Shown: in pieces, positions 1 to 7,261 of the stretch
How the letters are laid out: the number at the start of each line of letters is the position of its first letter
Position numbering within the stretch: position 1 is the first letter of the stretch
From: Ruminococcus sp.
GTDB lineage: Bacteria; Bacillota; Clostridia; Oscillospirales; Ruminococcaceae
Assembly (NCBI GenBank): GCA_024697705.1
Contig: JAILFF010000242.1
Span: 1-21,833 of the forward strand
Direction of reading: 5' to 3'
DNA length: 21,833 nucleotides
The notes under the pieces: model-generated
The model's database searches: none
What the model was told of the DNA's origin: nothing
What the model saw: only the letters and a program-made list of their open reading frames with translations
Position numbers and translations under genes: made by a program

Positions 1-2
1 CG

Positions 3-536
3 CTTATCTATGCAAAGTCGTATCAGCCTTACGCTGACGAACTCCGTCTTCGTGCCGAAGCACCCGTGTTGGCTGACGGCTATGTCGTAAAGGCATACGA
101 GCCTGTTCGGGAAGACTATTACTATTATGGTCCGCTGGTGGAATTCACTATGCCGAACGGCATTACGGTGCGTTCCGAGGCAGTAAGCCCTATCAGAAGC
201 AGGCGGCAGTACGCGGTGGGCGATAGGGTGCTGGTCGGCTATACGGGCGAGATGAATTCCGATATCGTCCTGCTTGACGATACCACCTGCCACGACAACT
301 ACGTAAGGCTTTCGATCGTGGCTCTTGTTATAGCTGTTATCGGTATTCTTGATTTCTTTGTTCATGCGATAATTGATGTGCGTAAGAATTCCGTCAAAAA
401 GTACAAGTTCAGTGAAACTCCCGACGGCAAATCCTTTGAGGAATGGCAGGAGATGCAGCAGCTTATTGATTCCGCGGGCGACGCGAAGGACAAGCTTGCC
501 GAAAAAGCGAGCAATCGCGGGGACAAAGGCGAATAA
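3..536 (+). CDS. Membrane protein, DUF3592-like, 5' end outside window
   Basis: The reading frame is open from the first bases of the window with no stop, so the gene begins upstream; a GTG at 66 is only an internal candidate start. The visible part begins with a few residues that could be the end of a membrane helix. A soluble domain of about 90 residues follows, rich in Tyr and Val, with a GYVVKAYEP-like beta strand and a YAVGDRVLVGY strand. A single membrane helix follows (LSIVALVIAVIGILDFFVHAI), then a charged cytoplasmic tail. This TM / beta-rich domain / TM layout resembles DUF3592 proteins, whose function is unknown. The stop codon TAA overlaps the ATG of the sensor kinase by one base, so the two are translationally coupled and may act together. 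The family assignment is by pattern only. Confidence 0.7.
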   Translation, partial: LIYAKSYQPYADELRLRAEAPVLADGYVVKAYEPVREDYYYYGPLVEFTMPNGITVRSEAVSPIRSRRQYAVGDRVLVGYTGEMNSDIVLLDDTTCHDNYVRLSIVALVIAVIGILDFFVHAIIDVRKNSVKKYKFSETPDGKSFEEWQEMQQLIDSAGDAKDKLAEKASNRGDKGE

Positions 537-2152
537 TGGTACTTACGTTCTCGCTGATCTACCTGCTCGGTGTGGGAGCGCTTGCGTCGTGCGTCTGCTG
601 GCTGATGCTCCGCAGCGATCACAGCGCCGCCGCAGGGTATTTCATGGGCAATCATCTGTCGCTGGCGCTGTGGCTGGTCTCGGAGCTGCTGACGATGCAG
701 GCGGTCAACGAGCATCAGATGTGGCTGAGCTTCCTTATCGGCGACGTCGGCATAGCTTTTATCGGAAGCTTCTGGCTGCTGTTCACGATCTCTTACTCGG
801 GCAGGGAAGTTCCGCGATGGCTTTCGGGCGTGCTTTACGCCGTGTCGGGACTGTTTTACTTCGCGATATTCACAAACCCGCGCCACCGTTTATATTATAC
901 AGAATTCGGCGTTGACGGCGTTTCCTACGGAGTATTTTTCTACGCGGGGCAGATCTACATCTACTCCTCGATGATAATAGGGATCGTTATAATATGGCTC
1001 GTTTGCTTCCGCGACAGGTCGCGTTCGAGAGGTCAGGCGGTGCTTCTGAGCCTTGCGACCGCTATCCCGCTGACGCTGAACGCGCTGACGCTCTCGGGGG
1101 CGATCAGGACGCGCCTTGCGGTAACGCCGCTTTCGCTGACGCTCTCGGCTATGCTGGTGCTGCTTGCCACCTATCGGTATGATTTTCTTAACGTCAACGC
1201 AGTGGCTTTCGAGGACGCCTTCAACTCTATCGAAGAGGGGCTTATAGTTTTCAACAGACGCGGGCGGATAACCTATCTCAGCCGCGCCGCGAAGGAGCTT
1301 CTCGGCGTGGAGCGCACCGTGCGTTTCGACGAGATAATAAAGCTCATGGACGGCGGCGACGCGGCAGAGCTTCAAAAGGACGGCAGGACGATAAGCCTGC
1401 GGCGGTACCGCTGCCTTGACGACGACGGCAGCACGCTTGCCGACCTCGTGATCTGCTCCGATGCGACGCATTATTACGAGCTTGTGCAGCGCACCGAGCA
1501 GCTTGCCGAGGCGGAAAGAAAGCTCGCCGTCGAGAAGGAGCGCAGCCGCATCGCGCAGGAGGTACACGACACGGCGGGTCACACGCTGACGATGATAACC
1601 TCGCTGGCAAGGCTGGCGGCTTCATCGGCGGAAAAGCTGCCGAAAAGCGCCGACACCGCGGAGCTGCTCGAATATCTGCAAGAGACGGAATCGCTCTCGC
1701 GCAGCGGCGTGACTCAGCTGAGATGCTCGATAAACGACCTGCGCGATGACAGCTTCCTGCGTTCGGTGACGGGCGCTGTGAGAATGTTGTGCGACTCGGT
1801 GCGCGACATGACCGCCGAGCTGACCGTACAGGGCACGGAGGACGAGCGCTACGCGCCGTTCATTCGGCTGATCTACGACAACGTGCGGGAGCTTATCACG
1901 AATTGTCTGCGCTATTCAAAAGCGGACAGAATGGACGTTATTCTTCGTTTTTCCGAAGAGGCGCTTGAGCTGTATGTATTTGACAACGGCACGGGCAGCG
2001 GCGAGATCAAGGAAGGCAACGGTCTGCGCGGTATTCGCGAGAGAACGGAGGGCGCGGGAGGTACGGTGACTTTCGCGGCGGACGAGGGTTTCAGAACGAT
2101 CATCAGGCTGCCTGTCACAAAATCTAAGTCTAACGAGGAGGAAAGATCATGA
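536..2152 (+). CDS. Sensor histidine kinase, 7TM input, HisKA_3/NarL type
   Basis: A 538-residue membrane kinase that would autophosphorylate on a histidine and pass the phosphate to the regulator encoded next. Residues 1-215 hold about seven hydrophobic segments, as in the N-terminal 7TM region of Firmicute kinases. Residues 225-315 look like a PAS domain (SIEEGLIVFNRRGRITYLSR). The HisKA_3 dimerisation box has the motif QEVHDTAGHTL, with phospho-acceptor His344. The ATP-binding domain shows an N box (RELITNCLRYSKA, Asn456), DNGTG at 483-487 and GNGLRGIRER at 494-503. It starts at the ATG overlapping the upstream stop codon and ends in an ATGA overlap with the response regulator. The signal sensed cannot be read from sequence. 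No transporter gene is adjacent that would suggest a target. Confidence 0.93.
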   Translation: MVLTFSLIYLLGVGALASCVCWLMLRSDHSAAAGYFMGNHLSLALWLVSELLTMQAVNEHQMWLSFLIGDVGIAFIGSFWLLFTISYSGREVPRWLSGVLYAVSGLFYFAIFTNPRHRLYYTEFGVDGVSYGVFFYAGQIYIYSSMIIGIVIIWLVCFRDRSRSRGQAVLLSLATAIPLTLNALTLSGAIRTRLAVTPLSLTLSAMLVLLATYRYDFLNVNAVAFEDAFNSIEEGLIVFNRRGRITYLSRAAKELLGVERTVRFDEIIKLMDGGDAAELQKDGRTISLRRYRCLDDDGSTLADLVICSDATHYYELVQRTEQLAEAERKLAVEKERSRIAQEVHDTAGHTLTMITSLARLAASSAEKLPKSADTAELLEYLQETESLSRSGVTQLRCSINDLRDDSFLRSVTGAVRMLCDSVRDMTAELTVQGTEDERYAPFIRLIYDNVRELITNCLRYSKADRMDVILRFSEEALELYVFDNGTGSGEIKEGNGLRGIRERTEGAGGTVTFAADEGFRTIIRLPVTKSKSNEEERS

Positions 2153-2787
2153 GCAAAATTCGTGTCATGATAGCGGACGATGTCGAGATACTGCGGCGCG
2201 GACTGGAGATCGTTCTCGCGCAGGACAGCGGCATCGAGGTCGTCGGCACGGCTTCGGACGGCAAGGAGGCGGCGCAGCTTGCGGAAAGTCTGCTGCCCGA
2301 TGTGGCTATCATGGATATGCGTATGCCGGGCTTTGACGGCGAGTACGGCATCAGGCGTATAAAGCAGAGCTGTCCTGCCGTGCGCGTGCTGGTGCTGACG
2401 ACCTTTGACGACGACGAGACGGTGCAGAAGGCTATCCGCAGCGGCGCGGACGGCTACATTCTGAAAGAAATGGACAACGAGAAGATCTTAAGCGCGGTAA
2501 AGGCGGTAAGCGGCGGAATGAACGTTTACTGCGCGAACGTGTTCGGCTCGGTGAGGGGGACTGCGCCCGCCGCGGAGCCCGCCGACGAAAAGGTAGGCAG
2601 TCTTACCGAACGCGACCGCGAGCTGTTGAAGCTAATTGCGGGCGGCTGCGACAACAAGACCATTGCGGGAACGCTTTTCCTTGCGGAGGGCACGGTGAGG
2701 AACAATATTTCGCGTCTGCTTGAAAAGTTAGGGCTGAAAGACCGCACGCAGCTTGCGGTATATGCGGTGAAAAATAAGATAGTATAA
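2149..2787 (+). CDS. Response regulator, NarL/LuxR family
   Basis: A 212-residue transcription regulator, cognate partner of the preceding kinase. The receiver domain (about 1-120) has the acidic pair Asp10-Asp11, phospho-acceptor Asp56 in VAIMDMRMPG, the switch Thr84 in VLVLTTFDD and conserved Lys106 in GYILKEM. A linker of about 25 residues rich in Ala, Pro and Glu leads to a LuxR helix-turn-helix (LTERDRELLKLIAGGCDNKTIAG, then EGTVRNNISRLLEKLGLKDRTQL). A strong ribosome site, GAGGAGGAAAG at 2135-2144, precedes the ATG, which overlaps the kinase stop. Promoter targets are unknown. The gene is last in its operon: repeat copy R1 begins about 12 bases after its stop. Confidence 0.95.
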   Translation: MSKIRVMIADDVEILRRGLEIVLAQDSGIEVVGTASDGKEAAQLAESLLPDVAIMDMRMPGFDGEYGIRRIKQSCPAVRVLVLTTFDDDETVQKAIRSGADGYILKEMDNEKILSAVKAVSGGMNVYCANVFGSVRGTAPAAEPADEKVGSLTERDRELLKLIAGGCDNKTIAGTLFLAEGTVRNNISRLLEKLGLKDRTQLAVYAVKNKIV

Positions 2788-2799
2788 TAACCAAATAAA

Positions 2800-3254
2800 G
2801 CAAAGTGAGCGCATATCAAAAGTCTTAGGAAGGGGGTCGGGGGAAAAACCCTTCTTCAGAAGGGTTTCCCCCAGAAAAGCGAGGGAATAAGCAAAGCAAA
2901 GCGAAGAAAGCAAATCGAACAGCTCAAAAATAAAATCGGCAATTCAAGAAAATCGAACAAAAACGCAGAAGCGAATAATTCTGCAAGTCTGTACGAAAAC
3001 AAGCAAATTGCCGATTTTATATTTGCAAAAGAGCGAAGCGATTTTTGCAAATCAAATAGCGCAAAGCCCCACCGTAAAGAAAGTGCTGACCGCACAATTC
3101 GCTCGTTCGCTCCGCTCACTTCGCACAAAGGAAGGCAAGCCGCGCGAACAGTTCTGCAAGGCGGTCGGATTTACGTTGCGCGGCTTGATTTAAATGGGGG
3201 CTCTGCCCCCATACCCCCGCAAGGGGCGTCCTGCCCCTTGACCCCGTTTCCGCT
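2800..3254 (+). repeat. Composite intergenic repeat, copy R1 (modules A-B-C-D)
   Basis: It fills the 539-base gap between the response regulator and the convergent lipoprotein gene. Module A: left edge GCAAAGTGAG at 2800, then CAAAAGTCTTAGGAAGGGGG and a long G/C-clamped hairpin at 2839-2872. Module B: about 90 bases bounded by 15-base inverted ends, ATAAAATCGGCAATT at 2930-2944 and its exact complement at 3006-3020. A second hairpin follows, with arms at 3021-3030 and 3043-3052. Module C: gene-free GC-rich DNA containing GCTCGTTCGCTCCGCTCAC and hairpin arms CAAGCCGCGC (3136-3145) and GCGCGGCTTG (3178-3187). Module D: GGGGG/CCCCC hairpin at 3196-3210 and ACCCCCGCAAGGGGCG. The right end has diverged from copies R2 and R4. 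No transposase and no credible protein is encoded. Confidence 0.9.
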
Positions 3255-3281
3255 TCGCGGGGGCTGCACTATATGCTCATT

Positions 3282-3320
3282 AAAAAGGCGCCTTCCCGCG
3301 GAAAAGCGCCTTGAGTTTTT
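3282..3320. terminator. Bidirectional Rho-independent terminator
   Basis: Stem AAGGCGC (3285-3291) pairs with GCGCCTT (3306-3312). There is a T run on the plus side (GAGTTTTT) and an A run before the stem that becomes CCTTTTT on the minus strand. It lies between the convergent response-regulator and lipoprotein transcription units and can end both. Confidence 0.85.
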
Positions 3321-3326
3321 CTGTGA

Positions 3327-4319
3327 TTATCTCAGCCCGTTCAAAGCGGAACGATCGTTCAGACCGTAGCCGATAAGCGGCATACCGATCTGCGACTCCG
3401 AGAAAGGCTGCTCTTCGCTCTCGGTGAAAAGCTTGCCGTCCTGTATCCGTATCGTGCTGAGCATATAGCTGCCCATAGCAGAGGTCTCGGTGTATAATAC
3501 GCCGTTTCCGTTGCCCAAAGTCGTGTGCCATGCGACGAAATTTCCGAGCTGCTCGATCCCCATGCCGTTAAACGTGAAGACGTTGATCGTGCGGTCGGTC
3601 TCGATCGTGCCCATTTCGATAAGAAGCTCGGGCGTGCCGTTGTCGTCGATGTCGGTTATGTAGTAGTGGCAGTATTCGGGCTTGTAAGCTTGATCGACTG
3701 CTGCAAGCGCCGCATAGTTGCCGACAAGCTCGGAATATGCGCGGTAGACAGCCGAACCGTCAGGCGCGGAAGGGTCTGCCGACTGCGATTGGTTCTCCAT
3801 ATTTGCGGGGGTGAAATACGTGGTACCCGCTTCGGTAAGAAGATCGCCCGGAGTCCCGGGGTCTGCCGCCGAGTCGGGAGTATTGCCGCCATCTGTAAGC
3901 GCCGTCAGCAGCGAACTGTTGGCAGGCTGCGGGGGCTCCGTAGAATCGGTATTGAGCTCGACATTAGCATTCGCGCTCTGATCGTTATTATTTGTGTTAT
4001 TGTCGGGAACAGTCATGATGCCTGAAGGTTCGCCCAAGCCTTCGGCTGCCGCTGAGAGCTGTTCGGCGGGTTCTTCGGACGCAGGGGGATTCTCTGCCTG
4101 CGCGGTGTCGTTATCCGTCGGCGGAGCCTGCGGCGCGGCAGGAGCAGTCTGAGCGGGCGCGGTCTGCGCGGTGCTTTCCTCCTCGGCGGCGAGAGAGTCA
4201 AGCATTTCAAGCGCGGCGCACGAACCCAGCCCGGCGGCGGCGACAACTGCCGCTATGACGGCGGGAAGCGCCCTCCCGATGCGCGTTCTTTTGTTCTTAA
4301 AAATTTTTTCTCTCAACAT
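3327..4319 (-). CDS. Putative lipoprotein with low-complexity linker
   Basis: A 330-residue exported protein of unknown function. The start ATG at 4319 is chosen over an upstream in-frame ATG because AGAGGAG lies about 10 bases before it. The N-terminus is basic (REKIFKNKRTRIGR), then a hydrophobic stretch runs into LGSC, an acceptable lipobox with Cys34; a simple membrane anchor is the alternative. About residues 45-190 are low complexity (Ala, Pro, Gln, Thr, Asn, Glu), a typical flexible wall-spanning linker. The C-terminal 130 residues form a compact domain containing ITDIDDNGTPELLIEM, an Asp-rich motif seen in many secreted Ruminococcaceae proteins, where it may bind calcium. It lies 51 bases downstream of the FemAB-like gene and is probably co-transcribed with it. 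Confidence 0.8.
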   Translation of the reverse strand: MLREKIFKNKRTRIGRALPAVIAAVVAAAGLGSCAALEMLDSLAAEEESTAQTAPAQTAPAAPQAPPTDNDTAQAENPPASEEPAEQLSAAAEGLGEPSGIMTVPDNNTNNNDQSANANVELNTDSTEPPQPANSSLLTALTDGGNTPDSAADPGTPGDLLTEAGTTYFTPANMENQSQSADPSAPDGSAVYRAYSELVGNYAALAAVDQAYKPEYCHYYITDIDDNGTPELLIEMGTIETDRTINVFTFNGMGIEQLGNFVAWHTTLGNGNGVLYTETSAMGSYMLSTIRIQDGKLFTESEEQPFSESQIGMPLIGYGLNDRSALNGLR

Positions 4320-4370
4320 AGCTTTTATCTCCTCTTTGACCGTAATGCCGTAAACTCCCGGCACTGACGA

Positions 4371-5477
4371 TCAGGCGTCCGTGTCGGTGTTCCTGTTTTC
4401 GATAAGTTCCTGCGTGTGCTTCATGTGACGGGCTTCGACCATCTGCTGCGCCTTGTCGATAAGCTTTTTCCTCGCGGGCATGAAGGTGTAGAAGAATTCG
4501 CCCACCCAGGTAACGACCTCGCCGTTAAAGCCTTTCTTGAACTTGTAAACGCCGTAGTTGGGGTGCGATTCGTCGGTGTAGAACGGGATACCCATGAAGT
4601 CGTAAACGTAATCGTTTGTTTCCATTGCCCAGTTTATCATCGTCCACTGCATGAGATAATTTGGGTAGGTGTTGCGGTGATGATTGCTCGAAGCGCCGTA
4701 AACGTAGCTCGTCTTGCCGGCGTAGCGCGTGGCAAGAGCGCCCGAAACGGGTATGGGCTTTTCACCCTCCTGTTCGAGATAGCAGACGAACAGACGGCAG
4801 TGGTCTTCTCCGAGCGCATCGAGCATTTTCGCGAAATACTCCTTGCCGCGTATCGAGAAGCCGTCGCGCTGACCGGTGGCTATCATCATCGGGTAGAAAT
4901 CATCAAGAGCCTCCTTGCCGCAAGCCTTGCAGACAACGCCCTTTCGGGGAGCCTTGCGGATACGGTTGCGCCAGTCGGACTTGAAGGTCTTCATGACCTC
5001 GTCGGGGGTCTTGTCGTGGATATTTCTGAGCATATAATTGTTCCGCGCCTGAATGGTGGTAAGCTCGGGCGCGTTGTCGATGTGGCTGAATCCCATGCTG
5101 CGGAACTGCTCGGTAAGCTCGGTGTCCTTTTCCTCAAAGCAGGGGTCCCACATGAACTGGTAGGACTTGTGTTTTTTGGCAAGCTCCTTGACGCCCTCAA
5201 AGAGGTCGGCAAGAGTTTCGGTATCGTGAAAATCGCAGACGGGACCGTGCGGCGCGTAAAGGAACGTGCAGCCGAAAACGGGTATGCGCTTGATTATGCA
5301 AAGGCAGGTGCCGCGGATCTTTCCGTCCTCTCCGCGGGAGATAACGGCGTCCCAGCCCCAGTTATCCTTAACTTTAGGCCAGTTGACAGACTGCATAAAG
5401 CTGCCGTTGACATGACCCTCGACGAAAGCCTCGTATTCTTTTAGCTGCTCCCTGTCCGTTTTGTTTATAATTTCCAT
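4371..5477 (-). CDS. FemAB/FemX-family peptidyltransferase
   Basis: A 368-residue enzyme of the FemAB family. In Gram-positives these transfer amino acids from aminoacyl-tRNA to the peptide side chain of lipid II, building the peptidoglycan cross-bridge. Family features by eye are the N-terminal FMQSVNWPKVK region, YAPHGPVCDF, a KSDWRNRIRKAPRKGV segment matching the basic stretch between the two GNAT-like halves, and a C-terminal YDFMGIPF...NYGVYKFKKGFNGEVV block. The start ATG at 5477 follows GAGGAAG; an upstream in-frame ATG at 5525 lacks a ribosome site and lies inside the likely 5' leader. A sigma-A promoter lies at 5543-5571. Which residue is added cannot be read from sequence. Confidence 0.9.
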   Translation of the reverse strand: MEIINKTDREQLKEYEAFVEGHVNGSFMQSVNWPKVKDNWGWDAVISRGEDGKIRGTCLCIIKRIPVFGCTFLYAPHGPVCDFHDTETLADLFEGVKELAKKHKSYQFMWDPCFEEKDTELTEQFRSMGFSHIDNAPELTTIQARNNYMLRNIHDKTPDEVMKTFKSDWRNRIRKAPRKGVVCKACGKEALDDFYPMMIATGQRDGFSIRGKEYFAKMLDALGEDHCRLFVCYLEQEGEKPIPVSGALATRYAGKTSYVYGASSNHHRNTYPNYLMQWTMINWAMETNDYVYDFMGIPFYTDESHPNYGVYKFKKGFNGEVVTWVGEFFYTFMPARKKLIDKAQQMVEARHMKHTQELIENRNTDTDA

Positions 5478-5542
5478 TATTAAACTTCCTCTTTCAAAAT
5501 TTTCCTTATAAAACGAAAATGACATACTTTTAACTATAAATT

Positions 5543-5571
5543 ATTATACCACAATCACGCGGAAAAATCAA
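5543..5571 (-). promoter_or_regulatory. Sigma-A promoter of the FemAB-like gene
   Basis: On the minus strand, TTGATT (5566-5571), a 17-base spacer, then TATAAT (5543-5548) preceded by TG plus one base, an extended -10. The start codon is about 65 bases downstream. Confidence 0.8.
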
Positions 5572-5677
5572 TAGTGTTACAGAATTGTAATGCGTTCACG
5601 GGAACCTGTCACAAGTTCGGCGGCAAATGCAAAATGAACGATTTCCGATAAAATTTGTGTTGAAAATCCCGTCTCGC

Positions 5678-5706
5678 TTGACAAACCACATTCTTTGTGA
5701 TATAAT
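5678..5706 (+). promoter_or_regulatory. Consensus sigma-A promoter of small membrane protein
   Basis: TTGACA (5678-5683), exactly 17 bases, TATAAT (5701-5706): both boxes match the full consensus. Transcription would start about 30 bases before the start codon at 5744. Confidence 0.9.
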
Positions 5707-5743
5707 AATTAATCATAATAAACAAAGAAAGGCGTGACAAATT

Positions 5744-5893
5744 ATGAAAGAATATTCAAAAAGACGTTCGTTCTGGGCGCTTGTGGGTGCGCTGATGCTT
5801 GTTGTGGCTTCAACGGCGCTGCTGGTAACAAGGTACTTCGAGGATAAAGCGCATTACGAGAAGTGGAAAGACTACGAGGAATGCGGGATCTGA
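5744..5893 (+). CDS. 49-residue small membrane protein
   Basis: A stand-alone short gene starting MKEYSKRRSFWALVGALMLV. It has a basic N-terminus, one membrane helix of about 20 residues (WALVGALMLVVASTALLVTRYF), and an acidic, aromatic tail rich in Glu, Lys, Tyr and Trp, with a lone Cys near the end. The basic start predicts N-terminus in the cytoplasm and tail outside. Support for it being real: a perfect-consensus promoter at 5678-5706, an AAAGG ribosome site (5728-5732) 11 bases before the ATG, and a terminator 10 bases after the stop. I do not recognise a family. It could be a small regulator or accessory of a membrane complex. Confidence 0.8.
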   Translation: MKEYSKRRSFWALVGALMLVVASTALLVTRYFEDKAHYEKWKDYEECGI

Positions 5894-5900
5894 ACAACGA

Positions 5901-5929
5901 AAAAGCCGGGGCAGCCCGGCTCTTTTTTT
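5901..5929. terminator. Bidirectional Rho-independent terminator
   Basis: Stem AGCCGGG (5904-5910) pairs with CCCGGCT (5915-5921), followed by CTTTTTTT on the plus strand. On the minus strand the stem is followed by TTTTTC. It ends the small membrane protein transcript and can also end prfB transcripts arriving from the other side. Confidence 0.92.
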
Positions 5930-5930
5930 G

Positions 5931-6056
5931 AAGATAAAAGATAATAAGAGATATAAGATAAAAGATACATACTAAATCCCGTGTTTGCAGCAGAACTAAC
6001 ATATTTTGCTGTTGCAGATCATATCTTATATCTCTTATCTTTTATCTTTTTATCTT
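5931..6056. repeat. AT-rich inverted repeat 3' of prfB
   Basis: The left arm (5931-5967, AAGATAAAAGAT-type units plus AAGAGATATAAGATA) is nearly complementary to the right arm (about 6019-6056), with a one- to three-base indel. The interior also holds GTTTGCAGCAG against GCTGTTGCAG. The right arm ends four bases before the prfB stop codon. It looks like a miniature inverted-repeat insertion or the remains of one; no coding capacity. Confidence 0.75.
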
Positions 6057-6059
6057 GAA

Positions 6060-7196
6060 TTACGACCTTGCGTCGTCGGCGCTAAGATTTCCGAGAGACA
6101 GCGATTTCAGATAGGCGTTGATGAAGCCGTCAAGATCGCCGTCCATGACAGCGCCGATGTTCGCCGTCTCAAAGCCCGTGCGCGTGTCCTTAACGAGCTG
6201 ATAGGGCATGAAAACATACGAGCGTATCTGCGAGCCCCATGCGATCTCCTTCTGAACGCCCTTGATGTCGTTGATCGTGTCGAGATGCTCCTGCTCCTTG
6301 ATCTTTACCAGCTCGGCTATGAGCATTTTCATCGCGTAATCGCGGTTTTGGAACTGCGAACGCTGGGTCTGACAGGCGGTGACGATGCCCGTCGGCTTGT
6401 GTATCAGACGTACCGCCGAAGAGGTCTTGTTGATGTGCTGACCGCCCGCACCCGAAGAACGGTAAACCTGCATTTCGATGTCGGCGGGGTTGATCTCGAC
6501 ATCGACCGAGTCGTCAAGCTCGGGCATTACGTCCACTGCCGCGAACGCGGTGTGCCGCCTGCCCTGCGAATCGAACGGAGATACGCGCACAAGCCGGGGG
6601 ACGCCCGCCTCGCCCTTAAGATAGCCGCAGGCGTTCTCGCCCTCGACGATGATGGACGCGCTGCTGATGCCCGCCTCACTGCCCTCTAAGTAATCGAGGG
6701 TCTGCACCTTGAAGCCGTGAGCCTCGCCCCAGCGGTTGTACATACGGAAAAGCATCTCAGCCCAGTCCTGAGCCTCGGTTCCGCCCGAACCCGCGTGGAA
6801 CGTCACGATAGCGTTGTTTTTGTCGTACTGACCCGTCAGCAGCGAAGCAAGAGTAAGAGCCTCGATGGTCTGTTTGAGCGCGTTCAGCTCCTCCTGTATC
6901 TCGGCTACAAGCTCCTCGCCGTCCTCTTCTTCGGCAGCCATTTCGAGCATTACCTCGATGTCGTCGGCAGCCTGCACCATTTTTTCGTACTTTTCGATGT
7001 GTCCTTCAAGGGTGCGCGTTTCCTTAAGCACGGGCTGACTCTTTTCGGGGTCGTCCCAGAAGCCCGGCTCTGCCGCCTTTTCGCGCAGTTCGAGTATGCG
7101 CTCTTTGCTGTTTTCTATATCGTAAACATCGTGAAGCTCGTTGATCTTGGGACGGCAGGCTTCAAGCTCGGAGCGTAAATTTTCCAAAAATACCAT
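6060..7196 (-). CDS. prfB: Peptide chain release factor 2 (RF2)
   Basis: A 378-residue release factor that reads UGA and UAA stop codons and triggers peptidyl-tRNA hydrolysis on the ribosome. The anticodon-like tripeptide is SPF (206-208, in RVSPFDSQGRR), the RF2 type rather than the PxT of RF1. The catalytic GGQ is at 251-253 (SSGAGGQHINKTSSAVRL). The N-terminus has the helical domain with PGFWDDPEKSQ at 44-54. The start ATG at 7196 follows GAAAGGA; a longer in-frame ORF upstream has no ribosome site. The usual programmed +1 frameshift near codon 25 is absent: the frame is continuous through HDVYDIENSKERI. It ends directly against the AT-rich inverted repeat. Confidence 0.97.
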   Translation of the reverse strand: MVFLENLRSELEACRPKINELHDVYDIENSKERILELREKAAEPGFWDDPEKSQPVLKETRTLEGHIEKYEKMVQAADDIEVMLEMAAEEEDGEELVAEIQEELNALKQTIEALTLASLLTGQYDKNNAIVTFHAGSGGTEAQDWAEMLFRMYNRWGEAHGFKVQTLDYLEGSEAGISSASIIVEGENACGYLKGEAGVPRLVRVSPFDSQGRRHTAFAAVDVMPELDDSVDVEINPADIEMQVYRSSGAGGQHINKTSSAVRLIHKPTGIVTACQTQRSQFQNRDYAMKMLIAELVKIKEQEHLDTINDIKGVQKEIAWGSQIRSYVFMPYQLVKDTRTGFETANIGAVMDGDLDGFINAYLKSLSLGNLSADDARS

Positions 7197-7261
7197 AATA
7201 TTTCCTTTCTGTATAAACATTAATTCGTTCAAGATTATTCTATCATAAATGAAAAGGCTTG

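Noticed and set aside
2800..3254. CRISPR array or retron in the repeat region
   Set aside because: No regularly spaced direct repeats, no cas or reverse transcriptase gene; the structure is inverted repeats with modules.
4416..5444. 342-codon plus-strand ORF opposite the FemAB-like gene
   Set aside because: It is antisense to a well-supported gene, with no ribosome site or family motif.
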